A stretch of DNA of 27,166 nucleotides from JAAXTT01 sp964530215 (lineage in GTDB: Bacteria > Bacillota > Desulfotomaculia > Desulfotomaculales > Desulfocucumaceae), in NCBI GenBank assembly GCA_964530215.1, contig CAZHAJ010000009.1, forward strand, positions 1 to 27,166, in the 5' to 3' direction. Positions 1 through 7,661 of this stretch are shown piece after piece (the stretch's first letter is position 1; each line of letters begins with the position of its first letter). Below the pieces are notes generated by a model, which saw only the letters and a list, made by a program, of their open reading frames with translations, was not told the DNA's origin and did not search any database. A program made the position numbers and the translations under genes.

Positions 1-578
1 GTCTTTTGGACGGTATTCTCTAGTACTTGGCCGGTATTTTCACTAATGGAGCGAAGGGTTTCTTTAATTCCGCCTTCCATCTTGGTTGCATTCTCCATAG
101 CGGAATTGTCACAGATTATCACCGAGGACCCTATCGTCCGGACATAAGTTATGTTAAGAAAAGCATTGCCTTTAAAGAGAGCGCTCACAGCCCCTCCGGA
201 AAACTCCAGTCCCACTATCTCACCTGATTTGAGATCCACATAGTACTCGTCCACAACACCTAGATTGGAGCCGCCTTCAGTTACCATGCGACAGCCGATT
301 ACATTGGTACGATCTTTAATTAACCTAAGTATTTCAGGCAAGCTTATGCCTCTTTCAGCTCTGCTGACTCGGTCAATGGTAATTACATCATCACCTATAT
401 TATGTACTTTGCTAAAGGGTATATATTTCTGCTCTTTGAAGAAACCCTTTGGCTCGATAATTAATGCGGCTACATTTTTTTCAGCGGGGTTTATCACCAA
501 TCCTTTGATTTCTCCTGCCTGATGACCTTCCTCCAGGCTGATTACAGGCATTCCTATAAATAGTTTGCTTCTGCGCAT
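1..578 (-). CDS. PRC-barrel domain protein, C-terminus beyond left edge
   Basis: An open minus-strand frame runs from the ATG at 578 off the left edge, giving about 192 visible residues. It is preceded by a good ribosome-binding site (AAGGAGG, 585-591) seven bases from the ATG. The protein shows two PRC-barrel-like halves. The first starts near residue 6 (LFIGMPVISLEEGHQAGEIK) and the second near residue 98 (NVIGCRMVTEGG, then DEYYVDLKSGEIVGLEFSG). A polar amphipathic tail follows, rich in Asn, Glu and Lys, and may form a coil. PRC-barrel proteins are small beta-barrel modules found in RimM, photosynthetic reaction-centre H subunits and many sporulator proteins of unknown role; some are linked to RNA or membrane processes. 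The gene is transcribed divergently from pth. No specific function can be read from the sequence. Family assignment is by fold-like pattern, so it is firm for PRC-barrel only. Confidence 0.8.
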   Translation of the reverse strand, partial: MRRSKLFIGMPVISLEEGHQAGEIKGLVINPAEKNVAALIIEPKGFFKEQKYIPFSKVHNIGDDVITIDRVSRAERGISLPEILRLIKDRTNVIGCRMVTEGGSNLGVVDEYYVDLKSGEIVGLEFSGGAVSALFKGNAFLNITYVRTIGSSVIICDNSAMENATKMEGGIKETLRSISENTGQVLENTVQK

Positions 579-749
579 TTATGGTCCTCCTTTTAAACTG
601 CTGATATCGAGTATGAAGATATATTTCCAGTCTCGGATGTCATTTGCTATTCTGCCTATAATATTGCTATGCTCTGAAAAAGATTGATATTACAAAATAA
701 GGGAAAAAATTATAGCTGACCTGTGCCTGCGAAGGAGAATAAAGATATA

Positions 750-779
750 TTGAAAACTGTTGTATTTCTGGGTTACAAT
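750..779 (+). promoter_or_regulatory. Candidate sigma-A promoter of pth
   Basis: TTGAAA at 750-755 and TACAAT at 774-779 are separated by 18 bases. Transcription would begin near 786, just ahead of the pth ribosome-binding site (789-794). This leaves a very short leader and argues against pth starting further upstream. Confidence 0.5.
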
Positions 780-800
780 GTTCACCATGGAGGGATTATG

Positions 801-1365
801 ATGTATCTTGTGGCGGGCTTGGGTAATCCGGGTTCTGAATATGCAAAAACCAGGCATAACGTGGGTTTTATGTTGGTGGATGATTTAGCAGCCAGGTTAA
901 AGGTAGAAGTTAAAAAACCTCTGTTTAGGTCTTTTATCGGGAAAGCATCTCTGGGTGGTAAAGCTGTGGTGCTGGCTAAGCCCCAGACCTATATGAATCT
1001 AAGCGGCAATTCTGTGGTGGCTCTGATGAACTGGTNNNNNNNNNNTTCCTATTTCAATGTTGGTTGTGGTCTATGATGATATTGACTTGCCGCCGGGTAA
1101 ATTAAGAATAAGAGTAGGGGGAGGACACGGCGGACATAAAGGTGTGGAGTCCATCATAAATCAATCGGGAAATAACAATTTTATCAGGGTCCGCATAGGT
1201 ATCGGCAGACCTGTAAACCCCGATTATGAAGTGTCTGATTGGGTTCTGGGGAGATTTATCCAAGAGGAGGAAATGCTTGTCCGGAACGCTTTGGAAAGGG
1301 CTGGAGATGCTATAGCAATAATTGTTGACCACAGCCCTGAGGTTGCTATGAACAGATTTAACTAA
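801..1365 (+). CDS. pth: Peptidyl-tRNA hydrolase (interrupted by an assembly gap)
   Basis: Pth releases tRNA from peptidyl-tRNAs that drop off the ribosome. The N-terminal part carries the family signature MYLVAGLGNPG, then TRHNVGF, where His19 is the expected catalytic base, then KPQTYMNLSG. The C-terminal part carries VVYDDIDLPPGKLR, GGHGGHKGVESI and RIGIGRP. The start is placed at the second of two adjacent ATGs (798 and 801), because GGAGGG at 789-794 is six bases from 801; 798 remains possible. Ten Ns at 1036-1045 fall between VALMNW and PISMLVVVYDD, and the frame changes across them. The B. subtilis protein has about the same length with a few extra residues here, so a gap of slightly different size would restore one frame. 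I read this as an intact gene with a sequence gap, not a pseudogene. The neighbours pth-mfd match the B. subtilis order. Confidence 0.93.
1036..1045. other. Assembly gap (10 N)
   Basis: Ten undetermined bases lie inside pth. The upstream and downstream reading frames differ by one, so the true length is unlikely to be exactly ten; 9 or 12 bases would restore the frame. Confidence 0.97.
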
Positions 1366-1368
1366 AGC

Positions 1369-1423
1369 ATAGTATAGAAAGATTGCCGGGAGAAATACTG
1401 GTAAGGTAAGATACTATATTTTT
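1369..1423 (+). terminator. Possible weak terminator after pth
   Basis: ATAGTAT (1369-1375) can pair with ATACTAT (1411-1417). An inner arm TTGCCGG/CTGGTAA contains wobble pairs, and the structure is followed by ATATTTTT. The stem is long-looped and A+T-rich, so the call is weak. Confidence 0.3.
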
Positions 1424-1440
1424 GATAATTCTGAGGAGTA

Positions 1441-1833
1441 ATGTCCGTTATAAAAGTTGTTTTATCGGGATTAACTTCAGTCATACTGTCTTTTGCGGTA
1501 AATATAGCATTTAAAAAGGCAGGAGTTAAAGGTATTGCCCTAGCAGGTCCTTTATTTGAAGAAATATTTAAGACAGGGGCGGCTCTGTTTTTCGATGTTT
1601 TAATTCCTATAACCCATATCTTTTTTGGATTTGCAGAGGCGGTGTATGATTACGCTTGGGGAGAAAGGAATAAGATATCGGCAGGGATTTTCGGCGTGTT
1701 TTCTCATGCTGTTTTTGGATTGATCACCTTTTATATAATAAATAGGGGGTTCCCTGTATATATCGGTATTGTGGCAGCTGTTGCCCTTCATATAGCACTC
1801 AACATCATAGTTTTAAAAATATCAGATAAGTGA
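1441..1833 (+). CDS. Small PrsW/CPBP-like intramembrane protease homologue (putative)
   Basis: A 130-residue, very hydrophobic protein with about four membrane segments and little else. The polar residues inside the helices follow the order known for PrsW/CPBP (type II CAAX) intramembrane metalloproteases. These are FEEIFK (Glu40, Glu41, Lys44; the EExxK motif), GFAEAVYD (Glu66; second motif), SHAVFG (His89; third motif) and LHIALN (His117, Asn121; fourth motif). In known families these residues bind zinc or activate water. The protein is far shorter than typical PrsW or CPBP proteins, being close to the bare four-helix core. The ATG at 1441 is only two bases from its GAGGAG, which is tight, but no other start is available. 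It lies between pth and mfd, where B. subtilis has fin, an unrelated anti-sigma-F gene. The enzyme assignment is inference from motifs. A non-proteolytic membrane protein is possible. Confidence 0.6.
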   Translation: MSVIKVVLSGLTSVILSFAVNIAFKKAGVKGIALAGPLFEEIFKTGAALFFDVLIPITHIFFGFAEAVYDYAWGERNKISAGIFGVFSHAVFGLITFYIINRGFPVYIGIVAAVALHIALNIIVLKISDK

Positions 1834-1907
1834 GTGGCATAACAGATTCTGATAGGACATGAATGAACATAAATATATTAAAAAATGTAAATATGTATTT
1901 GAGATAA

Positions 1908-1933
1908 AGGGCTTTAGCTTCAGATAAAGCTCT
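1908..1933 (+). other. Hairpin in the leader before mfd
   Basis: AGGGCTTTA (1908-1916) pairs with TAAAGCTCT (1925-1933), nine pairs with one G·U, around an eight-base loop. No T-run follows, so it is not a standard terminator. It could be a leader structure of mfd or have no role. Confidence 0.3.
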
Positions 1934-1979
1934 ATTAGTTGTTTAATATCAGGTTAAATAGTATTTAAGGAGATTCTGT

Positions 1980-4900
1980 ATGAGGGGATTATTAAACTCT
2001 TTAAAGACAGTGAAAGAGTACCAAGATATATTTAGGGGTCTGCAATATAAAAATAATAAGCAGTTGGTTTTTGGTTTGTCAGGCTCTCAGAAGCCGTATT
2101 TATCCGGAGCTTTAATCGAGCATGCCAATACTTCAGCGTTAATCATGGTGCCCAGTGAGCATGAAGCTGTTAGTATTAAAGATGATTTAACCGCATTGCT
2201 GCCAACCAGAAAGATACTATGTTTTCCTGTTATGCAGTTGCTGCCCTATCAAGTCATAGCTAGGGGCTGGGAAGTTCTGTCTGAAAGGATAAAGGTTCTG
2301 GAAGCCTTGGCCGACGGTGAAAAGGTTGTGGTAATTGCTACTCCGGAAGCGTTTATAAGAAGGCTTACACCCCCTATAATGTTTAATTCCCACCGGTTAA
2401 CTTTATCTGTAGGTAATCGTTTTGAACTAAGTGAGATGAGAAAAAAGCTGGTCGGTATGGGTTATGAGTGGAGTCCAATTGTAGAGGGACACGGTCAGTT
2501 CAGTGTCAGGGGAGGTATTATTGATGTGTTTCCCATGACCATGGAAGTCCCTATACGTATAGAAATGTTTGATGACGAAATAGATTCCATTCGCACATTT
2601 GATATTGATAACCAGCGTTCTGTCCACAAATTGCAAGAAGTTAAAATAAGTCCGGCTACAGAGCTTATTTTGGAAGAAGAGATTCGGAAGAATGCTCTTA
2701 ATAAAATTAAAATTGATTATGATAATCAATTGAAAAAAATTAATAAAAAATCTCAGTCCCGTAAAGCCCTCGAAGAAATGTATCGGGAAGCGGAAGAAAG
2801 GATATCAGCGGGACTGTACTTTGCCGGGATTGATCATTATCTACCTTATTTTTACTCGGAAACAGTTACCCTGTCAGACTATCTTCCGCCCGATACAATA
2901 GTGATAATGGATGAACCTGTTCGCTGGAAAGAGGCAGTGGCTGTTTTGCATAAGGAGAGAAGTGATTCCTTTGCCGGGCTTCTGGCAGACGGTAAAGCAC
3001 TGCCGGGACAATACAGGGGTTATATACAGTGGGATGAGGTAATGACGACATTGGAGAGACAGGCTGTTGTTTTTTTATCTTTCCTACCCAGACACCCATT
3101 GTCACTAAATCCAGCCATGGTAATTTCCTTTCCGGCCAAAGGGGTACCTGCCTTTCTAGGAAAAGTTAATCTGCTTGTCCAGGAGGTGGCCGATTGGAAA
3201 AGAGCCGGTTATGCTGTGGTACTAATGGTGTCAACCGTTGAGCAGGGGAAACAATTGGTTGCTTTAATGAAGGATGCAGACATTGATGCCTATATGACAG
3301 AAAATCTGGATAATGAGGTTGTTCCCGGGAACATCGCAGTTGTCCCTGGGAATCTTTCCAACGGTTTTGAAATGCCCACTGCCAAGCTGGTGGTGATAAC
3401 TGGTACCGAGATGTACGGTCGTCAGAAAAAGATAAAAAGCCGTACTGTTTCCAAGCCCAGAATGGATTTAATGTCTGATTTGAAGTCGGGGGATTATGTT
3501 GTCCATATAAATCATGGCATAGGACGTTATCTGGGGATAAAAAAATTGGATATTGGGGGTATAGGGAAAGATTACCTGACTATTAAATATGCGGGAGAAG
3601 ATAAGCTTTATGTACCCACCGACCAGGTGGGAATGATTCAGAAATATTTAGGCGGTGAAGCCGATGCCCCCAAGCTCTCTAAAATGGGGGGAGCGGAATG
3701 GAACAGGGTAAAAAGTAGGGTTAAGGAATCCGTCAGGGAGATGGCTAAAGAGCTGTTGGCCCTTTATGCTGCCAGAGAAAAGCTTGAAGGTTATGCTTTC
3801 AGCCCCGATAGTATATGGCAAAAGGATTTTGAAGATTTCTTTCCCTATGAAGAAACAGTGGATCAGATTAGAGCTATAAAAGAAGTAAAAGACGACATGG
3901 AAAGAAGTCGCCCCATGGATAGATTGCTGTGCGGTGATGTGGGATACGGCAAAACTGAGGTGGCTTTGAGGGCTGCATTTAAAGCTGTAATGGATAGCAA
4001 GCAGGTGGCTATGCTGGTTCCCACAACTATATTGGCTCAACAGCACTATAATACTTTTAAAGAAAGGTTTGCTGAATTCCCCCTTAGAATTGAAATGCTG
4101 AGCAGATTTCGCAGTCCCAAGGAGCAAAGGGATATATTAAAGGATTTGTCCAAGGGTAAACTGGATATTGTTATTGGAACACACCGGTTGGTTCAAGAGG
4201 ATGTCAGTTTTAAAAACCTTGGTCTGGTGGTGGTGGATGAGGAACAAAGGTTTGGTGTTGCTCATAAAGAAAAACTTAAGTTGTTCAAGCATAATGTTGA
4301 TGTGCTTACCCTTACGGCAACTCCCATTCCAAGAACCCTTCATATGTCTCTGGTAGGGGTTCGGGATACCAGCATTTTGGAAACTCCCCCGGTTAATCGT
4401 TTTCCTGTGCAAACTTATGTTTTGGAGGAGGAACCTGCATTAATTAGGGAGTCCATATATCGGGAGATGGGCAGAGGCGGGCAGGTTTTTTTTGTTCATA
4501 ACAGGGTTCAAGAGCTTGATAATCTCATGGGCTGGATTCAGTCATTGGTGCCTGAGGCAAGGCTGGCAGTTGCTCACGGTCAAATGAGGGAAGACCAGTT
4601 AGAGAGGGTAATGATTGATTATATCGACGGAAATGTTGATGTCCTTATATGCACCACCATTATTGAAAGCGGTCTGGATATTCCCAATGTAAATACCTTG
4701 ATAGTTAAAGACTCTAATAATATGGGTTTAGCTCAGCTTTACCAACTTCGCGGCAGGGTGGGGAGGTCCCATCGCATTGCATATGCGTATTTTACATATC
4801 GACGGGACAAGATATTAAGCGAAGTGGCAGAAAAAAGATTATCTGCTATTAAAGAGTTTACTGCTTTTGGTTCCGGATATAAAATTGCATTAAAGGATTT

Positions 4901-5486
4901 AGAGATAAGGGGAGCAGGAAACTTGCTGGGACCTGAACAGCATGGACATATAGATGCGGTGGGTTTTGATTTGTACTGTCGACTATTAGAGGATGCCGTA
5001 TTGGAAGCCAAAGGTGGTAAGGCAGAAATTCCGGTGGACACTTTAGTGGAATTACCGGTTGATGCTTTTATTCCTGAAAACTATATTAATGACAGCAATC
5101 AGAAAGTCGAGATATATCGTCGACTGGCGTCAATTCCAGATGAATCCCTGCTGGAAGAATTGACTGAGGAATTGGAGGACCGTTTTGGTGACCCACCTCC
5201 TCCGGTACAAAGACTTCTTAAGACAGCCAGGATAAGGTTATTGGCCGGAAAGCTAAGGATAAAAAATATATCAGAACAATCCGGCAGTTTAAAATTGCAA
5301 CTGGTGGCGGGTCATAATCTGACGGGTGAAAAACTTATAAGCATAAGTAATCAATATAAAAACAGGGTTAAGTTTGTGGATCAAGGAGATATTTTTGAAA
5401 TCAGGTTGCGTTCTCCACGGGACCAGGGTAACTATAAAGTATATTTGGGAGAATTAGAAGAATTTGTAACGGAATTGGGGAAGTAG
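1980..5486 (+). CDS. mfd: Transcription-repair coupling factor Mfd
   Basis: Mfd is a DNA translocase that pushes RNA polymerase stalled at lesions off the template and recruits UvrA. At 1168 residues it is full length (B. subtilis about 1177). An N-terminal UvrB-like region is followed by the RNA-polymerase-interacting CarD-like domain from about residue 500 (DLKSGDYVVHINHGIGRY). The helicase core has Walker A GDVGYGKT with Lys658, the DEEQ box at 753-756, TATPIPRTL, and a late QLRGRVGRS motif. A C-terminal TRCF domain (about 1010-1120) contains EIYRRLA. The start ATG has AGGAGA (1968-1973) six bases upstream. In B. subtilis mfd sits between fin and spoVT; here its flanks are the small membrane protein and a foldase gene. 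All motifs looked for are present. Confidence 0.98.
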   Translation: MRGLLNSLKTVKEYQDIFRGLQYKNNKQLVFGLSGSQKPYLSGALIEHANTSALIMVPSEHEAVSIKDDLTALLPTRKILCFPVMQLLPYQVIARGWEVLSERIKVLEALADGEKVVVIATPEAFIRRLTPPIMFNSHRLTLSVGNRFELSEMRKKLVGMGYEWSPIVEGHGQFSVRGGIIDVFPMTMEVPIRIEMFDDEIDSIRTFDIDNQRSVHKLQEVKISPATELILEEEIRKNALNKIKIDYDNQLKKINKKSQSRKALEEMYREAEERISAGLYFAGIDHYLPYFYSETVTLSDYLPPDTIVIMDEPVRWKEAVAVLHKERSDSFAGLLADGKALPGQYRGYIQWDEVMTTLERQAVVFLSFLPRHPLSLNPAMVISFPAKGVPAFLGKVNLLVQEVADWKRAGYAVVLMVSTVEQGKQLVALMKDADIDAYMTENLDNEVVPGNIAVVPGNLSNGFEMPTAKLVVITGTEMYGRQKKIKSRTVSKPRMDLMSDLKSGDYVVHINHGIGRYLGIKKLDIGGIGKDYLTIKYAGEDKLYVPTDQVGMIQKYLGGEADAPKLSKMGGAEWNRVKSRVKESVREMAKELLALYAAREKLEGYAFSPDSIWQKDFEDFFPYEETVDQIRAIKEVKDDMERSRPMDRLLCGDVGYGKTEVALRAAFKAVMDSKQVAMLVPTTILAQQHYNTFKERFAEFPLRIEMLSRFRSPKEQRDILKDLSKGKLDIVIGTHRLVQEDVSFKNLGLVVVDEEQRFGVAHKEKLKLFKHNVDVLTLTATPIPRTLHMSLVGVRDTSILETPPVNRFPVQTYVLEEEPALIRESIYREMGRGGQVFFVHNRVQELDNLMGWIQSLVPEARLAVAHGQMREDQLERVMIDYIDGNVDVLICTTIIESGLDIPNVNTLIVKDSNNMGLAQLYQLRGRVGRSHRIAYAYFTYRRDKILSEVAEKRLSAIKEFTAFGSGYKIALKDLEIRGAGNLLGPEQHGHIDAVGFDLYCRLLEDAVLEAKGGKAEIPVDTLVELPVDAFIPENYINDSNQKVEIYRRLASIPDESLLEELTEELEDRFGDPPPPVQRLLKTARIRLLAGKLRIKNISEQSGSLKLQLVAGHNLTGEKLISISNQYKNRVKFVDQGDIFEIRLRSPRDQGNYKVYLGELEEFVTELGK

Positions 5487-5537
5487 AATTTTATTCATGC
5501 AATGCAGTGGTTTCCAAAGATCCCATTTCCTTTTGGG

Positions 5538-5566
5538 TTGCGGTTTTTTATAAACCGTCTTATAAT
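5538..5566 (+). promoter_or_regulatory. Candidate sigma-A promoter of the prsA-like gene
   Basis: TTGCGG (5538-5543) and TATAAT (5561-5566) are separated by 17 bases, with the gene starting 60 bases downstream. The spacer also contains part of a short A+T-rich inverted repeat (CGGTTT/AAACCG), which is probably incidental. Confidence 0.55.
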
Positions 5567-5625
5567 CGTTATGTCGGATATAGTGGTGCATCATTGATGC
5601 GGTAGTAAATAGGGGAGGGCTTATT

Positions 5626-6654
5626 TTGCAAAAGAATTTAAGAGTGTTGTTGATTTTGGCTTTGATATTCGTACTTTTTATTTCTGCCGGATGTGGCAAA
5701 GGTGAGGTTGTAGCCACTGTTAACGGAGAAGAAATAACCAGAAAACAGCTGGATGAAGAAGTAGAAAATATGAAAAATTATTATAAATCTATGGGGTTGA
5801 ACATCGATGAAAATACCGAACAGGATTTTTTGGATAAACTACAGCTATCAACCCTTGACCAATTAATTACTCAAACAATCCTGATGCAAGAAGCAAAGAA
5901 AATGGGTGTACAAGTTACAAAAGCAGATATTGACAGTCAAATCGCTCATTATAAAGAGACCATGTCAGAGCAGCAATATAAACAGACATTAGCTGCCAAC
6001 GGTTGGACCGAGCCAGAGTTTAGAGGTATGCTAGAGAAGGAGTTGCTTATTTCAAAATTGCAAGAAAAGGTGTTGGCTGATGTTGAGCCTCCTGCAGAGC
6101 AAGAGATTAGGCAATACTATGAAGGAAATAAAGGTAACTTCACAGTTCCGGTTAGCTATCAAGTCCGGCATATATTAATTATGACGGATGGAAAGCAGGG
6201 AGATCCGGCAAAAGTTGATTTGGATGCCAAAACTCAGTCCATTGCAATTTTGGAACAGATTAAACAAGGTTCCGATTTTGCTGAGCTGGCCAAAGAGAAA
6301 TCTGAGGACTCTGGTACAGCTGCCGAGGGTGGTCTTTATACCTTTAGCCCTGGCGAGGCGGTGGAAGAATTTGAGACGGCCGCTAAAGCCCTTAATCCAG
6401 GAGAAGTTGTAAGTGAGCCGGTTAAAACACAGTACGGTTACCATATAATAAAGCTGGAAAAAGTCACTCCGGAAAAGCAAAAAACTTATGAGGAAGCCAA
6501 GGCAGAGATAGGATCTTTGCTTACTGATGAGGCTAATCAAGCTAAGCTAAACAGCTTTATTCAGGAGGCTCGCGAAAAAGCGCAAATAGTTAATCATCTT
6601 GCTAAACCTGAAACAGACAATGACAGTGATCCCGGAGCTCAAAAACAGAATTAA
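5626..6654 (+). CDS. PrsA-like peptidyl-prolyl cis-trans isomerase lipoprotein
   Basis: An extracytoplasmic foldase expected to sit on the outer face of the membrane and help secreted proteins fold. The start is TTG at 5626, with GGGAGGG (5612-5618) seven bases upstream. The N-terminus is a lipoprotein signal: a hydrophobic stretch from residues 5-20, then the lipobox ISAGC with Cys23. A SurA-N-like helical chaperone region spans about residues 28-165. A parvulin (PpiC) domain spans about 174-282, with VRHILI, DFAELAKEKSED and QYGYHIIKLE. The charged C-terminal tail is typical of PrsA lipoproteins. It is 342 residues long, within the family range. It lies between mfd and spoVT, is not part of the B. 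subtilis order at this place, and probably has its own promoter. The symbol is left blank because related paralogues (prsA, and others) cannot be told apart here. Confidence 0.92.
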   Translation: MQKNLRVLLILALIFVLFISAGCGKGEVVATVNGEEITRKQLDEEVENMKNYYKSMGLNIDENTEQDFLDKLQLSTLDQLITQTILMQEAKKMGVQVTKADIDSQIAHYKETMSEQQYKQTLAANGWTEPEFRGMLEKELLISKLQEKVLADVEPPAEQEIRQYYEGNKGNFTVPVSYQVRHILIMTDGKQGDPAKVDLDAKTQSIAILEQIKQGSDFAELAKEKSEDSGTAAEGGLYTFSPGEAVEEFETAAKALNPGEVVSEPVKTQYGYHIIKLEKVTPEKQKTYEEAKAEIGSLLTDEANQAKLNSFIQEAREKAQIVNHLAKPETDNDSDPGAQKQN

Positions 6655-6680
6655 TTTAATAATATCCTTTGGTAAATAAT

Positions 6681-6710
6681 GAATAAATGCTTTCCTTCTG
6701 CTATATACTA
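6681..6710 (+). promoter_or_regulatory. Candidate sigma-G-type promoter of spoVT
   Basis: GAATA (6681-6685) and TATACTA (6704-6710) are separated by 18 bases. These resemble the forespore sigma-G elements (GMATR and CATWHTA) with one mismatch in the -10 box. spoVT of B. subtilis is sigma-G-dependent, which agrees. A poor sigma-A promoter is the alternative reading. Confidence 0.42.
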
Positions 6711-6765
6711 TCTGTGAAATATTAATTCGCAGTTACAATGTAATAGAGGGGGGAAGGATAAATAG

Positions 6766-7317
6766 ATGAAAGCAACAGGTATAGTGCGCCGGATCGATGA
6801 TTTGGGCAGAGTGGTTATCCCCAAAGAAATTAGGAGAACATTGCGCATAAGGGAAGGTGACCCATTAGAAATTTTTGTTGACAGAGAAGGTGAAGTGATT
6901 CTAAAGAAATACTCACCGATAGGGGAGTTGGGTGATCTTGCTAAAGAGTATGCTGATTCTCTGCATGATGCTTTAGGTCATATAGCCTGTATTGCGGACC
7001 GAGATACAATTATTGCGGTGGCGGGGGCATCAAAAAAAGAGTTTATTAATAAATCCATTGGTTCTGTAGTGGAGAAGGTAATGGAAAATAGAAAAGCAAT
7101 TATCTTTAATAACAATGAAAAAGAGCAGGGCTCTATGATTATTGAAGACGGAGACAATCAATATTCTGCAGAAGTGATTGCACCAATAATTGCTGAAGGC
7201 GATCCCATAGGTGCAGTAATTTTAGCATCCAAAGAACCGGATGTGAAAATGGGTGAAATGGAGCTAAAGCTAGCCGAAACTGCTGCCGGTTTTTTAGCCA
7301 AACAGATGGAGCAATAA
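6766..7317 (+). CDS. spoVT: Stage V sporulation transcription regulator SpoVT
   Basis: SpoVT is a forespore DNA-binding regulator that adjusts sigma-G-dependent genes. The N-terminal AbrB-type swapped-hairpin domain is clear: MKATGIVRRIDDLGRVVIPK, then EIRRTLRIREGDPLEIF. A C-terminal GAF-like domain spans about residues 55-180. The length is 183 residues (B. subtilis 178). The start ATG follows a GGGGGGAAGG region at 6748-6757. The GAF half separates it from the short regulator AbrB (about 95 residues). A strong terminator follows directly, so the gene is probably transcribed alone. The next gene in B. subtilis, spoVB, is absent here. Confidence 0.97.
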   Translation: MKATGIVRRIDDLGRVVIPKEIRRTLRIREGDPLEIFVDREGEVILKKYSPIGELGDLAKEYADSLHDALGHIACIADRDTIIAVAGASKKEFINKSIGSVVEKVMENRKAIIFNNNEKEQGSMIIEDGDNQYSAEVIAPIIAEGDPIGAVILASKEPDVKMGEMELKLAETAAGFLAKQMEQ

Positions 7318-7367
7318 ACATTGTTTTTGCATTCAATTGATTTTAGAGTAAGCCTGTTTACAAAAAA

Positions 7368-7405
7368 GGGTGACTGATATTTTCTCATATCAGTCACCCT
7401 TTTTT
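7368..7405 (+). terminator. Strong terminator after spoVT
   Basis: A perfect 13-bp stem, GGGTGACTGATAT (7368-7380) with ATATCAGTCACCC (7387-7399), a six-base loop, and a run of six T (7400-7405). Six A precede the stem, so it could also act on minus-strand transcripts arriving from the IS relic. Confidence 0.92.
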
Positions 7406-7437
7406 GGCTCTCTGTCAATTGTTGGGGTAGACCCCAC
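7406..7437 (+). repeat. ISL3-type terminal repeat, copy A
   Basis: The stretch begins GGCTCTCTGTCAATTG and ends GGGGTAGACCCC. It resembles the terminal inverted repeats of ISL3-family elements, which commonly begin GGCTCTTTGTCA. It matches copy B (7529) at about 23 of 31 positions in the same orientation. It begins directly after the T-run of the spoVT terminator. This orientation fits the transposase-stop end of an element read on the minus strand. Confidence 0.55.
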
Positions 7438-7492
7438 GAATGGAGAGTCAGTAGAACCGAAACTATGATCGACATATAATCTCAGAGGAATA

Positions 7493-7513
7493 CAGAAGTC
7501 AGAAGCCAGAACC
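7493..7513. repeat. Three degenerate 7-base tandem repeats
   Basis: CAGAAGT, CAGAAGC and CAGAACC follow one another without spacing, inside the IS-relic region. It is a short simple repeat with no visible function. Confidence 0.5.
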
Positions 7514-7528
7514 AGAATTTTAAGAAAT

Positions 7529-7559
7529 GCTATCTGTCAATAACTAGTGTAGACCCAAT
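7529..7559 (+). repeat. ISL3-type terminal repeat, copy B
   Basis: GCTATCTGTCAAT, six variable positions around one or two conserved ones, then GTGTAGACCC. It is a diverged copy of the repeat at 7406, 122 bases downstream, and it lies about 100 bases beyond the stop codon of the transposase remnant. That is the spacing expected for the 3' end of an ISL3 element. Confidence 0.55.
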
Positions 7560-7661
7560 AATTTAATAATAAATAAAACCGGAATTGTGATTGATTTAAT
7601 ACGGTGGTCACAGTTTTTCAAGAATGTCCTCCCCCTAAATTAGGAAGCGTCTGAGGAGCTT

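Noticed and set aside
723..797. Upstream extension of pth, including a TTG at 750 with AAGGAG before it
   Set aside because: The Pth family begins at MYLVAGLGNPG. The extension contains the pth promoter and has no family similarity.
3648..4127. 159-codon minus-strand frame inside mfd
   Set aside because: Shadow of the conserved helicase region, which is under coding constraint on the plus strand; no independent signals.
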